NCBI GenBank assembly: GCA_020027965.1
Contig: JAHRHE010000004.1
Location: forward strand, 1-64,000
DNA: 64,000 nt
Direction of reading: 5' to 3'
Source: Nitrospirota bacterium
GTDB lineage: Bacteria; Nitrospirota; Nitrospiria; Nitrospirales; Nitrospiraceae
Both the position numbers and the translations under genes were made by a program. Under the pieces are notes generated by a model. That model worked only from the letters and a program-made list of their open reading frames with translations, was not told the DNA's origin and did not search any database. This document shows positions 37,866 through 45,557 of this stretch, piece by piece. The number at the start of each line of letters is the position of its first letter. The first letter of the stretch is position 1.

Positions 37866-40049
37866 ATGAAAACTGTCTGCGTCGCCTTCCTCTGGCACAT
37901 GCATCAGCCGTACTACACCGACCCGGTGCTGGGATCGGCGAGCATGCCCTGGGTCCGCCTTCACGCGACCAAGGCGTATTTCGACATGGCCTACCTGATC
38001 CAGCGCTTCCCGGCGATCAGGGCTACCTTCAACTTTACCCCGTCGCTGCTGATCCAGCTCAAGGAAGTCGCCTCTGGGTCGGTGCGCGATCTCTTTCTGG
38101 AGCACGCGCGCCGCCCGGCGGCTGAGCTCACGCCGGCCGAGCGCGCCTTTCTGCTGCGCCATTTCTTCGCCGCGAACTGGGGCACCATGGTCCGGCCCTT
38201 CCCACGGTATCACGAACTGCTGGCCAGGCGCGGCGCGGAGGTAACGGGCGGGCATCTCGATCAACTGGCCAGGCGGTTCACGACGCAGGAGCTCCTGGAC
38301 TTACAGGTGTGGCACAACCTGGGCTGGTTCGGCTATGGGGCGCTCGCGCGCTTCCCGCGGCTGGCCGCGCTTCGCTCCAAGGACCGCGGCTTTACGGAAG
38401 AGGAAAAGCTGGAGGTGCTCGCGCTCCAGCAGGAGGCCGTCAGCGAGATCATCCCCATGTACCGGCGGTTGGCCGAGTCCGGCCAGATCGAACTGACCAC
38501 CACTCCATTCTATCATCCGATCCTCCCGCTGTTGATCGATACGGATTTCGCCAGGCGGCCGCGCCCTGAGACGGTCCTTCCTCAACGGTTCCAGGCGCCG
38601 GAGGACGCGGACATGCAGATCCGGAACGCGGTGGCCTTCCACGCGGAGACCTTCGGGACACCACCGATCGGCTTGTGGCCGTCCGAGGGATCGGTCTGTC
38701 CGGAGATGGTTCCGATGGTCCACCGGGCCGGTCTTCGCTGGGTTGCGACCGACGAGGCCATTCTGGCCCGCTCGCTGGCATCCTGGGATCGCCAAGCTGC
38801 GCTCTATCAGCCCTACCGGATCGGGCACCCAGGGGAAGAGATCGCGATTCTGTTCCGCGACCGTGAGCTGTCCGACGCATTCGGATTCGTGTATGCCAAA
38901 AATACCCCTGAGTCGGCCGTGGAGGACGTGATGCGCCGCCTCGGCGGCATCGCCCAGCACGCCCCCGGCGATCGCCTGCTGGTCGCGATCATTCTGGACG
39001 GGGAGAACCCGTGGGAGCATTACTTCAACGGGGGTGAACCTTTCTTGTCCGGGCTGTACACCGAGTTGACGAAGGGATCGCTCCCAGGAGTCCCTGACGT
39101 ACGGATCTCGGCGGAGACCATCAGCCAGACGTTGGCCGTCGTGCCTCCGACCGCGACCCTTGACCACCTGCATTCGGGCTCCTGGATCAACGCCGACTTC
39201 AAGATCTGGCTGGGACACCCTGAGGACAACCGGGCCTGGGACCTCCTGCGGGACACGCGAGCTCAGCTGCTGGAAGTGGAGAAGAGCCTGCCTCCGGAAC
39301 AGGCGCGCGCGGCCTGGGAAGAGCTGTACGCCGCCGAAGGCAGCGACTGGTGCTGGTGGTACGGCGACGACTTTGATACCGATTACAAACCGGAGTTCGA
39401 TCGGCTGTTCCGCACCCACCTGCGCAACGTCTACGCGCGTACGGGTTTACCGGCGCCGGACTTCTTGAATGAGCCACTGGTCCGGATGCGGGAGCCAGAC
39501 TCCGTGCGCCAGCCCGTCGGCCTGCTGTCGCCGATTCTGGACGGGCTCGTCTCGGATTTCTTCGAGTGGCGGGAGGCCGGCACCATCGATCCCTCGCCCC
39601 CGCTGGGCGCCATGTGGAGGTCGAACCGGTTGTTTACTTACCTGGGGTTCGGTTTCAGCCTGGAAACGCTTTTCCTGCGGCTCGATCCCGACGAGACCCT
39701 CGTGAGCGAGCGGACCGCCCCTGAGGTGGAGGTCCGCCTTCACACGAGTACGGCCACGCACAAGCTGACTTTCTCACTGGCCCCACCGGGGCCGGATAGT
39801 TTTACCTTGTTCGTGGCCTCCTCCGGCGGCCCTTTCGCGCAGGTGGGCCGGTTCACCTCGATCTGCCGCCGGGAGGTGATCGAGCTGGCCGTCCGGTTCA
39901 AGGAGCTGAATCTGGAGGCGGGGCAGGACGTCAGGATGAGCGTGATCGTGATGCAGGACGGCCTGGAAGTGGAGCGGTACCCGCGGCAACACCCGGTGGC
40001 CTTGACCGTCCCGGATCAGGACTTCGAAGCGAGGATGTGGCGTGTTTAA
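37866..40049 (+). CDS. Glycoside hydrolase family 57 protein
   Basis: The 727-aa cytoplasmic protein opens with VAFLWHMHQPYY, the GH57 motif 1 with its His pair, then TFNFTPSLLIQL (motif 2). GLWPSEGSVCPEM near 275 carries the nucleophile Glu, and ILDGENPWEHY near 378 an acidic motif in the region of the acid/base. A long C-terminal beta-rich domain follows. GH57 enzymes act on alpha-glucans as amylases, branching enzymes or 4-alpha-glucanotransferases; which one is not clear. It is followed by galT, pointing to glycogen or maltodextrin handling. Confidence 0.88.
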   Translation: MKTVCVAFLWHMHQPYYTDPVLGSASMPWVRLHATKAYFDMAYLIQRFPAIRATFNFTPSLLIQLKEVASGSVRDLFLEHARRPAAELTPAERAFLLRHFFAANWGTMVRPFPRYHELLARRGAEVTGGHLDQLARRFTTQELLDLQVWHNLGWFGYGALARFPRLAALRSKDRGFTEEEKLEVLALQQEAVSEIIPMYRRLAESGQIELTTTPFYHPILPLLIDTDFARRPRPETVLPQRFQAPEDADMQIRNAVAFHAETFGTPPIGLWPSEGSVCPEMVPMVHRAGLRWVATDEAILARSLASWDRQAALYQPYRIGHPGEEIAILFRDRELSDAFGFVYAKNTPESAVEDVMRRLGGIAQHAPGDRLLVAIILDGENPWEHYFNGGEPFLSGLYTELTKGSLPGVPDVRISAETISQTLAVVPPTATLDHLHSGSWINADFKIWLGHPEDNRAWDLLRDTRAQLLEVEKSLPPEQARAAWEELYAAEGSDWCWWYGDDFDTDYKPEFDRLFRTHLRNVYARTGLPAPDFLNEPLVRMREPDSVRQPVGLLSPILDGLVSDFFEWREAGTIDPSPPLGAMWRSNRLFTYLGFGFSLETLFLRLDPDETLVSERTAPEVEVRLHTSTATHKLTFSLAPPGPDSFTLFVASSGGPFAQVGRFTSICRREVIELAVRFKELNLEAGQDVRMSVIVMQDGLEVERYPRQHPVALTVPDQDFEARMWRV

Positions 40050-40060
40050 AACAGAAGCAT

Positions 40061-40153
40061 ATGGCAAATGGCTTATGGCTAATGGTTGATGAGGAAGAAT
40101 CCTTCTCGCCCTCACTGCGACCATGAACCATCGACCATTGGCCATCAACCATT
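40061..40153. repeat. Heptamer hairpin, words ATGGNNN / CCATNNN
   Basis: The left block is ATGGCAA, ATGGCTT, ATGGCTA, ATGGTTG (40061-40088). The right block is CCATGAA, CCATCGA, CCATTGG, CCATCAA, CCATT (40121-40153). Within these, AATGGTTGATG (40081-40091) is a perfect complement of 40143-40153. It fills the gap between the GH57 gene and galT, ending 12 bases before the galT ATG. Confidence 0.92.
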
Positions 40154-40165
40154 CTTCGAGGAACC

Positions 40166-41170
40166 ATGCCTGAGTTGCGACGCGACCCGGTGATAGGGCG
40201 GTGGGTGATCATTTCAACGGAGCGGGCGAACCGGCCGCACGATTTCTTTCACCACGAGGTGAGGGTCCAGGCCTCGACCGGTCTCTGCCCATTCTGTCCG
40301 GGCCAGGAGTCCCTGACCCCGACCGAGATCCTGGCTTATCGGCCGCAGGGGGGCGAGCACAACTCTTCGGGCTGGACGGTCCGCGTGGTCCCCAACAAGT
40401 TCCCTGCGCTCCAGGTCGAGGGCGAGCTGGGCCGCGAGGGCATCGGTCTCTACGACCGCATGAACGGCGTCGGCGCCCATGAGGTGATCATCGAGACTGC
40501 CGACCATAAAGAGACCCTCGCCACCCTGTCCCCGAAGCTGATCGAGGACGTGCTCTGGGCATTCCGCGACCGCATCGTCGACCTCAAACGGGACGTGCGC
40601 CTGCGCTACATCCTCGTGTTCAAGAACCACGGGGCGGCCGCCGGAGCCACGCTGGAGCATACCCACTCGCAACTCATCGCCCTCCCCGTCATTCCGACCA
40701 ACGTTCTCGCCGAGATCGAGGGCTGCCGGACGCACTTCCAGCAGAAGGAGCGCTGCATTTATTGCGACATCATCCGGCAGGAGATCTCGGACCGGGCCCG
40801 CCTGGTGGCCGAGAACCCGGAATTTCTGGCGATCACTCCGTTCGCCTCGCGCTTCCCGTTCGAGATGTGGATCCTTCCCAAGAGGCACGCGGCCTACTTC
40901 GAGGAAAGCCAGAAGACCCAGTTCGACATGTTGGCCCGCACACTTTCGGAGTGTTTGCGCCGGATGGACCACGTCCTGACCAGGCCGGCCTACAATTACA
41001 TCCTGCACACCTCACCGCTGCACGAGAAGACCGGCGACTTCTACCACTGGCATATCGAGCTCATTCCGAAGCTCACGCAGGTCGCGGGATTCGAATGGGG
41101 CACCGGCTTTTACATCAACCCGGTGACGCCGGAAGAAGCGGCCAGAGTTCTGCGGGAAGCAGAAATCTGA
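40166..41170 (+). CDS. galT: Galactose-1-phosphate uridylyltransferase family protein
   Basis: The 334-aa HIT-superfamily enzyme swaps UMP between UDP-glucose and a hexose 1-phosphate. It has MPELRRDPVIGRWVIIS, zinc-site CPFCPG and CIYCDI pairs, VVPNKFPAL, GAHEVIIET and LEHTHSQLIALP with the catalytic His-x-His-x-Gln. Length is typical. Some relatives beside GH57 genes act as ADP-glucose phosphorylases, so the true substrate may be a glucan-derived sugar phosphate. GGAACC before the ATG is a weak ribosome site; coupling with the upstream gene is possible. Confidence 0.88.
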   Translation: MPELRRDPVIGRWVIISTERANRPHDFFHHEVRVQASTGLCPFCPGQESLTPTEILAYRPQGGEHNSSGWTVRVVPNKFPALQVEGELGREGIGLYDRMNGVGAHEVIIETADHKETLATLSPKLIEDVLWAFRDRIVDLKRDVRLRYILVFKNHGAAAGATLEHTHSQLIALPVIPTNVLAEIEGCRTHFQQKERCIYCDIIRQEISDRARLVAENPEFLAITPFASRFPFEMWILPKRHAAYFEESQKTQFDMLARTLSECLRRMDHVLTRPAYNYILHTSPLHEKTGDFYHWHIELIPKLTQVAGFEWGTGFYINPVTPEEAARVLREAEI

Positions 41171-41172
41171 GG

Positions 41173-41343
41173 AAGGCGCGGGGCGCGAGGCGATGGGCCA
41201 GCGGTACGGATCTGATCCAAGGCAACTGGAGAACCGGCTCAATGAAACGACAATAGCTCTCACTTTCCCAACCTCGCGCCTCTAGCCTAGTGCCTCGCGC
41301 CTGCGCAGGTGCCTCTTGCCTATCGCCTGGCGGGAAGCTTATC
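41173..41343. repeat. Heptamer element, words NNGGCGN / GCCTNNN
   Basis: The left block has AAGGCGC, GGGGCGC, GAGGCGA, TGGGCCA (41173-41200). The right block has GCCTCTA, GCCTAGT, GCCTCGC, GCCTGCG, then a five-base slip, then GCCTCTT, GCCTATC and GCCTGGC (about 41278-41331). The words are inverse in sense (GGCG versus CGCC/GCCT). The element fills the gap before the ThiS-like gene. Confidence 0.85.
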
Positions 41344-41351
41344 ATCCCCTC

Positions 41352-41546
41352 ATGAGAGTGCAACTGAGTCATCCCGAGCGGCAGGTGGAGGTCAAGGGCC
41401 CGAAGCGGGTTCGGGAACTGCTCCGCGACCTCAACCTGATCCAGGAAGCGTACCTGGTCATTCGAGGCGATGATCTCGTGACCGAGGACGAGCTGCTGAA
41501 GGACGAGGACGAAGTGGAAGTGCGACCGGTCATTTCGGGGGGCTAA
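41352..41546 (+). CDS. ThiS/MoaD-fold sulfur carrier, TtuB-like
   Basis: From ATG 41352 the protein has 64 aa and ends VISGG. A C-terminal Gly-Gly is the mark of beta-grasp sulfur carriers, which are adenylated and then hold sulfur as a thiocarboxylate. The order of strands (VQLSHPERQVEVKG, then RVRELLRDLNL, VIRGDDLVTEDELL, DEVEVRPV) fits ThiS/MoaD/TtuB. The tRNA-thiolase-like gene starts 32 bases downstream, so it most likely supplies sulfur to that enzyme. No E1-like activating gene is adjacent. Confidence 0.85.
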   Translation: MRVQLSHPERQVEVKGPKRVRELLRDLNLIQEAYLVIRGDDLVTEDELLKDEDEVEVRPVISGG

Positions 41547-41578
41547 TCGATGAGGGCCGATAGCTGAGAGCCAATACT

Positions 41579-42517
41579 ATGAAATGTAAGAAGTGCAAGA
41601 CGAAAGCGGTGATCGGGCTGCCCCGCCATAATGCCGCCTTCTGCAAGCCCTGTTTCAACGAGTTCGTGCACGATCAGGTGGCGCGGGCCGTCAAATCCGA
41701 GCGCATGTTCGGCCCGAAGGACCGTATCCTGGTCGCCGTGTCGGGAGGGAAAGACAGCCTGGCCCTCTGGGACATTCTGCTCAAGCTGGGCTACCGTGCG
41801 GACGGACTCTACGTGGATCTCGGCATTGCAGGGTACTCGGCACGATCCCGGGAGAAGGTGGAGCGGTTTGCGGAGACCACCGGCAAGCGCCACCAGGCGA
41901 CGCTCCTGATCCACACCGTCCAGGAAGAGGAAGGCGCGGGCATCCGAGAGCTGGCCGACCTGGTCAACCGCCCCACCTGTTCAGCCTGCGGGACGATCAA
42001 GCGCTACCAGTTCAACCGGGCCGCTGTCGACCACGACTACGACGTCATGGCCACCGGGCACAACCTGGACGACGAGGCTGCACGCCTGCTGGGCAACGTA
42101 CTGCACTGGCAGGAGGAGTATCTGGAAAAACAAGGGCCGAGCTTGCCGGCTTCCGTCGAAGGGTTCGCCAAGAAGGTCAAACCCCTCTACCGGCTGGCAG
42201 AACGCGAGCTCGCCGCCTATGCTGTCCTGAACCGGATTGATTATATCGTCGAGGAATGTCCGATGGCCAAAGGGTCCAAGATGCTCCTCTATAAGGACGT
42301 GCTGAACCGCCTGGAAATAGAATCGCCGGGTACCAAACAGTCGTTCTACTGGGGCTTTCTCGACAAGCAGGCGAAAGCCCAGCCGGCGCCAGTGTCAATG
42401 GCCGAAAAGGATCAGGCGACCCTCCATCCCTGCAGTCTCTGTCATCAGCCTACCACCGCCGAGATCTGCTCGTACTGTAGGATGATGGCACGGGCCAAGG
42501 CCGGCTCTCTGCGCTAG
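41579..42517 (+). CDS. tRNA 2-thiolation enzyme, TtuA/Ncs6-type
   Basis: The 312-aa protein has an N-terminal zinc site (Cys3, Cys6, Cys22, Cys25), an ATP pyrophosphatase loop SGGKDS at 55-60, TCSACG (Cys134, Cys137) and EECP (Cys227). A C-terminal zinc site CSLC and CSYC lies at 285-300. In TtuA, cysteines at the matching places bind a 4Fe-4S cluster used to thiolate T54 of tRNA. With the GG-ended carrier upstream this is a TtuB-TtuA-like pair. The tRNA position (54, 34 or other) cannot be read from sequence. Confidence 0.85.
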   Translation: MKCKKCKTKAVIGLPRHNAAFCKPCFNEFVHDQVARAVKSERMFGPKDRILVAVSGGKDSLALWDILLKLGYRADGLYVDLGIAGYSARSREKVERFAETTGKRHQATLLIHTVQEEEGAGIRELADLVNRPTCSACGTIKRYQFNRAAVDHDYDVMATGHNLDDEAARLLGNVLHWQEEYLEKQGPSLPASVEGFAKKVKPLYRLAERELAAYAVLNRIDYIVEECPMAKGSKMLLYKDVLNRLEIESPGTKQSFYWGFLDKQAKAQPAPVSMAEKDQATLHPCSLCHQPTTAEICSYCRMMARAKAGSLR

Positions 42518-42528
42518 CGCGGCCAAGA

Positions 42529-42662
42529 GCTGATGGCTGATGGCGTCGAGCCGGAGGACAAGAGCCAATGGCGTATAGCCAATGGCGAATAGCTCGAGAG
42601 TCCCCCTTCTTGCCATAGGCTCTCAGCCATCAGCCCTTCGGTTCTGGCTATTAGCCATCAGC
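42529..42662. repeat. Heptamer hairpin, words GCTGATG / AGCCATCAGC
   Basis: The left block starts GCTGATG, GCTGATG (42529-42542), followed by a second 7-base series GCCAATG, GCGTATA, GCCAATG, GCGAATA, GCTCGAG. The right part has AGCCATCAGC at 42625-42634 and again at 42653-42662, both perfect complements of GCTGATGGCT at the left end. It fills the gap between the thiolase gene and the DnaJ promoter. Confidence 0.88.
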
Positions 42663-42675
42663 CCCACACTCCTTC

Positions 42676-42704
42676 TTGAAAAGATGTGGCCGACCCCGTA
42701 TGCT
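42676..42704 (+). promoter_or_regulatory. Promoter of the dnaJ-like gene
   Basis: TTGAAA (42676-42681) and TATGCT (42699-42704) are 17 bases apart, giving a start site near 42711 and a leader of about 40 bases. No CIRCE inverted repeat of the HrcA type is seen, so heat-shock control by HrcA is not indicated. Confidence 0.55.
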
Positions 42705-42751
42705 GCAACGAGTCAGCGGCCTCCTCACGCAACCATGTCGAGCAATTGACG

Positions 42752-43798
42752 ATGGCATCCGTTCAGCGAGACTACTACGAGATTCTTGGTGTGCCTCGGA
42801 CCGCCACGCAGGATGAGATCAAAAAGGCGTACCGTCGGCTGGCCCGCCAGTACCACCCCGACCTCCATACCGGGGCTCGCAAAACCCCCATGGAGGAAAA
42901 GTTCAAGGAGGTCAACGAGGCACACGAAGTCCTGGGCGACCCCGAGCCGCGGAAGAAGTACGATCAATTCGGTCACCAGTGGCGGGAAGCGGAAGCGTAT
43001 CAACGGGCCAGACAAGAAGCGGGCGCCGGTGCCGCTCCCAACTGGGAGACGGGTGCAGAGTTCACCGCCGGCGAAGGCGCCGATTTCAGCGACATCTTCG
43101 AAAGGTTCTTCGGAGGCCGAGCGGGAACCGGAGGCGGCGCGACCTTCCGGGGATTTACCGCACCAGGGGCGGACCTGGAGGCCTCGGTCCGGGTGACCTT
43201 GCAAGAGGTCCTCACGGGAGCGACCCGCCGTCTGGAGCTGTTGGAACCGGTCCAGTGTACGGCTTGCAGCGGGACGGGCAAACAACAAGGAAAGGTCTGC
43301 ACCGCCTGCGGGGGAACCGGTTTCCGGGAGGAAACTCGGACGATCGAGGTCAAAATTCCGGCCGGCGTGCACGATGGCACACGACTGCGTGTGGCGGGGA
43401 AAGGGGCGCCTGGCATCCAAGGAGGACGACGCGGCAATCTGTATCTTCGCATTCACGTCGAGCCGGACAGGGTGTTTCATCGTCGCGGCGACGACGTGCA
43501 TGTCACGCTGCCTGTGTGGCCGTGGGAGGCGGCCCTCGGTGCCGAGGTTCTGGCGCCGACCCTCACTGATCCTGTCCGGGTCAAGGTTCCACCGCGAAGC
43601 CGTTCCGGCAAGGAACTACGGCTCAAGGGCAAGGGGCTCCCAACCCAATCCGGTGGACGCGGCGATCTGTTCTATACGCTCCAGGTTGATCTGCCGCCCA
43701 CTGTGTCGGAAGAAGAACAAAAACTCTACGAACAGCTCGCGCGGCTCCCTCATCCGGATCCGCGAGCCGACCTGCTCAAAGAGGCGCGGCATGGATAG
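42752..43798 (+). CDS. DnaJ/CbpA-type co-chaperone with reduced zinc finger
   Basis: From ATG 42752 the protein has 348 aa. Its J domain (YYEILGVPRTATQDEIKKAYR, with the HPD loop in YHPDLH) stimulates DnaK. A Gly/Ala-rich linker follows. The zinc section has only two CxxCxGxG motifs (CTACSGTG, CTACGGTG) where DnaJ has four. It ends with the C-terminal substrate domain (KIPAGVHDGTRLRVAGKG). Half a zinc finger places it between DnaJ and CbpA. Its stop overlaps the start of a CbpM-like gene, a usual CbpA neighbour. Confidence 0.85.
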   Translation: MASVQRDYYEILGVPRTATQDEIKKAYRRLARQYHPDLHTGARKTPMEEKFKEVNEAHEVLGDPEPRKKYDQFGHQWREAEAYQRARQEAGAGAAPNWETGAEFTAGEGADFSDIFERFFGGRAGTGGGATFRGFTAPGADLEASVRVTLQEVLTGATRRLELLEPVQCTACSGTGKQQGKVCTACGGTGFREETRTIEVKIPAGVHDGTRLRVAGKGAPGIQGGRRGNLYLRIHVEPDRVFHRRGDDVHVTLPVWPWEAALGAEVLAPTLTDPVRVKVPPRSRSGKELRLKGKGLPTQSGGRGDLFYTLQVDLPPTVSEEEQKLYEQLARLPHPDPRADLLKEARHG

Positions 43799-44123
43799 CT
43801 CGAACGAGATGAATAAGATCGAGCGGGTCGAGGCCGAGCCCATCAGCGGAGGTCGCCTGCGCGCCGAAGATCTCTGCGTGAGCCTGGGAATTGGCCGGGA
43901 GATCCTGGAAATCTGCTTACGATGGGAAGTGATCGACGCCCCGGAGCCAGGGGCAGGAGGAATCCCGTTATTTTCGGAGGCCGCGATGGAACGGGTGCGA
44001 CGTGGTGTGCGCCTGCACTATGACCTCGGCATCAACTGGGCCGGTGTCGCGGTGGTGCTCGATTTACTCGACCGCATGGAGGCTTTGGAGCGAGAGATGC
44101 ACCCCCGCTTTGAGGACATTTGA
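43791..44123 (+). CDS. CbpM-like chaperone modulator (MerR-like fold)
   Basis: The 110-aa protein starts at ATG 43791 inside the end of the dnaJ-like gene (ATGGATAG), so it is translationally coupled. It has GRLRAEDLCVSLGIGREILEICLRWEVID, FSEAAMERVRRGVRLHYDLGINWAGV and a final leucine-rich helix, the order seen in CbpM. CbpM binds the J domain of CbpA and inhibits it. The adjacent J-protein makes the call firm. Confidence 0.78.
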   Translation: MDSSNEMNKIERVEAEPISGGRLRAEDLCVSLGIGREILEICLRWEVIDAPEPGAGGIPLFSEAAMERVRRGVRLHYDLGINWAGVAVVLDLLDRMEALEREMHPRFEDI

Positions 44124-44150
44124 AGGCCGTTTAACTTGGGAGGTGTCGCC

Positions 44151-44354
44151 ATGACGTGTAACCTTGGAAATCTTGAACGGGCGATTCGCATCGTACTGGG
44201 TGTCGTATTGATCGGCATCGGATACCTCGCCGCGCTGCCGACTGGAGGAGCCATCGCGGCCTATGCGGTCGGCTTCATTGCCCTCGTGACCGGCGCGATG
44301 GGCTTTTGCCCGGCCTGGAAGCTGTTCGGAGTGAACACCTGTCCGACGAAATAA
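44151..44354 (+). CDS. DUF2892 small membrane protein
   Basis: From ATG 44151, behind GGGAGG at 44138-44143, the protein has 67 aa. It starts MTCNLGNLERAIRIVLGVVLIG and ends MGFCPAWKLFGVNTC, with two hydrophobic segments between. That is the DUF2892 pattern, also found in YgaP-type rhodanese fusions. Function is unknown. It lies between the chaperone pair and a Spy-like gene, all on the same strand. Confidence 0.85.
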   Translation: MTCNLGNLERAIRIVLGVVLIGIGYLAALPTGGAIAAYAVGFIALVTGAMGFCPAWKLFGVNTCPTK

Positions 44355-44373
44355 GCGAGGGACCTGGCTCCCT

Positions 44374-44400
44374 CCGTCGCTCGCCGTTTTTAGGCGACGG
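44374..44400 (+). other. Intergenic hairpin without a T-run
   Basis: CCGTCGC (44374-44380) and GCGACGG (44394-44400) form a perfect 7-bp stem; a competing TCGCC/GGCGA stem overlaps it around a loop of Ts. No T-run follows, so it is not a standard terminator. Confidence 0.4.
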
Positions 44401-44490
44401 CGAGCTAAGGAGTGTGCCTGTCCCCGTCCGACCCTCCCCGCATGTGAAAAGGCAACGATTGCCGTGTCGTTCACAGTTGGAGGCATGGAG

Positions 44491-45069
44491 ATGAGGATGA
44501 ACCAAAGAATTCTAACGGGAGTTCTGGCGGTCATGATGCTGTTGGGGCTCGGTGCGCAGGCGGCCTGGGCGGACGAGGAAGCCGGCTATCGGAAAGGCCA
44601 TGATGGCGGCTACAGCATGGGGACCCATCGGATGGGAGGACACCAGGGGAGCACCGGGCACTATCTTCGCCATCTGCTCCGTCATCACAAGGAGATCGGG
44701 CTGACGGATGATCAGGTTACCAAGTTGAAAACCATCCAGCTGGAGTTGGATCGCACGCGCATTAAGACCGAAGCTGATATCCAGGTCGCAGAGCGCGAGC
44801 TCGCAGCGCTGCTCGACGACGAGAAGGCCGACCTGGCGGCGATCGAGGCGAAAGTCAAGCAGAGCGAATCGCTTGAGGTTGGACTCCGCATGGCGGCCAT
44901 CAAGGCCAAGCGCGCGGCCATGGCCCTGCTCACTCCTGAACAGCGGGAGAAGGAGAAAGCTGAGCATGAGAAGATGATGCAGCAACACCGGTCGAGCGGG
45001 ATGGGCGGAGGTATGGGACACGGCGCCCCCTCGACGGCAGAGCCCAAGAAGAGTGACGGCAAGAAGTGA
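44491..45069 (+). CDS. Spy/CpxP-like periplasmic protein
   Basis: I choose ATG 44491, the best spaced from GGAGG at 44479; ATGs at 44485 and 44497 are in frame. A signal peptide ends near AAWA. The mature part is helical with the LTDDQVTKLKTIQLELDRTRIKTEADIQ segment and ends with LLTPEQREKEKAEHEKMMQQH. This LT-x-Q pattern is typical of Spy/CpxP-type periplasmic chaperones or heavy-metal resistors, induced by envelope stress. The tail is Gly/Met/His-rich and may bind metal. About 192 aa. Confidence 0.8.
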   Translation: MRMNQRILTGVLAVMMLLGLGAQAAWADEEAGYRKGHDGGYSMGTHRMGGHQGSTGHYLRHLLRHHKEIGLTDDQVTKLKTIQLELDRTRIKTEADIQVAERELAALLDDEKADLAAIEAKVKQSESLEVGLRMAAIKAKRAAMALLTPEQREKEKAEHEKMMQQHRSSGMGGGMGHGAPSTAEPKKSDGKK

Positions 45070-45100
45070 GTGATGCGCTGACGGACAAGGAGGGACTCTC

Positions 45101-45547
45101 ATGAAAACTGCTGGGACAATCACCGCGCTGTTGGCTGGACTCATCTTCGCCCTGGGCCTCCCGGCTTGTACGGAGGAACATGAATCCAAGAAGGAAGCGG
45201 AGCACAAGGAAGCCAAGAAGGAGGATGAATCCAAGGACAAGGCCGCGCTGGCCGCTTCGGCCAAGGTGACGATCGAGCAAGCGATCAAGACCGCCACTGA
45301 CAAAGTCCAAGGGAAAGTGATCGAGGCCGAGCTGGAGAAGGAAGACGAAACGCTCGTCTGGGAGGTCGAGATCGTCGGCGCCGACGGCAAGGTTGCGGAA
45401 CTCTACGTGGACGCAGGCACCGGTGCGCTTGTGCCGGGTGGTAAGAAGGAGGATGAGGAGACGAAGGCTGAAGAAAAGAAGAGTGAAGCGAAGCCGGCGC
45501 AGACTAAGCCGGATGCCAAACAGGAGAGAAAGGGTGCCGGCAAATAG
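45101..45547 (+). CDS. PepSY-domain lipoprotein with charged tail
   Basis: The 148-aa protein has a lipoprotein signal ending GLPAC (Cys23), a Lys/Glu-rich linker, then a PepSY-type domain ([26 protein letters not shown] and [22 protein letters not shown]). A second Lys/Glu-rich tail follows. PepSY modules are thought to inhibit peptidases or sense in the periplasm. It follows the Spy-like gene by 31 bases, so a joint envelope-stress role is plausible. Its stop is 11 bases before ilvD. Confidence 0.8.
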   Translation: MKTAGTITALLAGLIFALGLPACTEEHESKKEAEHKEAKKEDESKDKAALAASAKVTIEQAIKTATDKVQGKVIEAELEKEDETLVWEVEIVGADGKVAELYVDAGTGALVPGGKKEDEETKAEEKKSEAKPAQTKPDAKQERKGAGK

Positions 45548-45557
45548 GAGGCCTCGG

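Noticed and set aside
40061-40153. CRISPR-like array
   Set aside because: Units are 7 bases with no spacers and no cas genes nearby.
44374-44400. Rho-independent terminator after the DUF2892 gene
   Set aside because: Stem is real, but no T-run follows; kept only as a hairpin.
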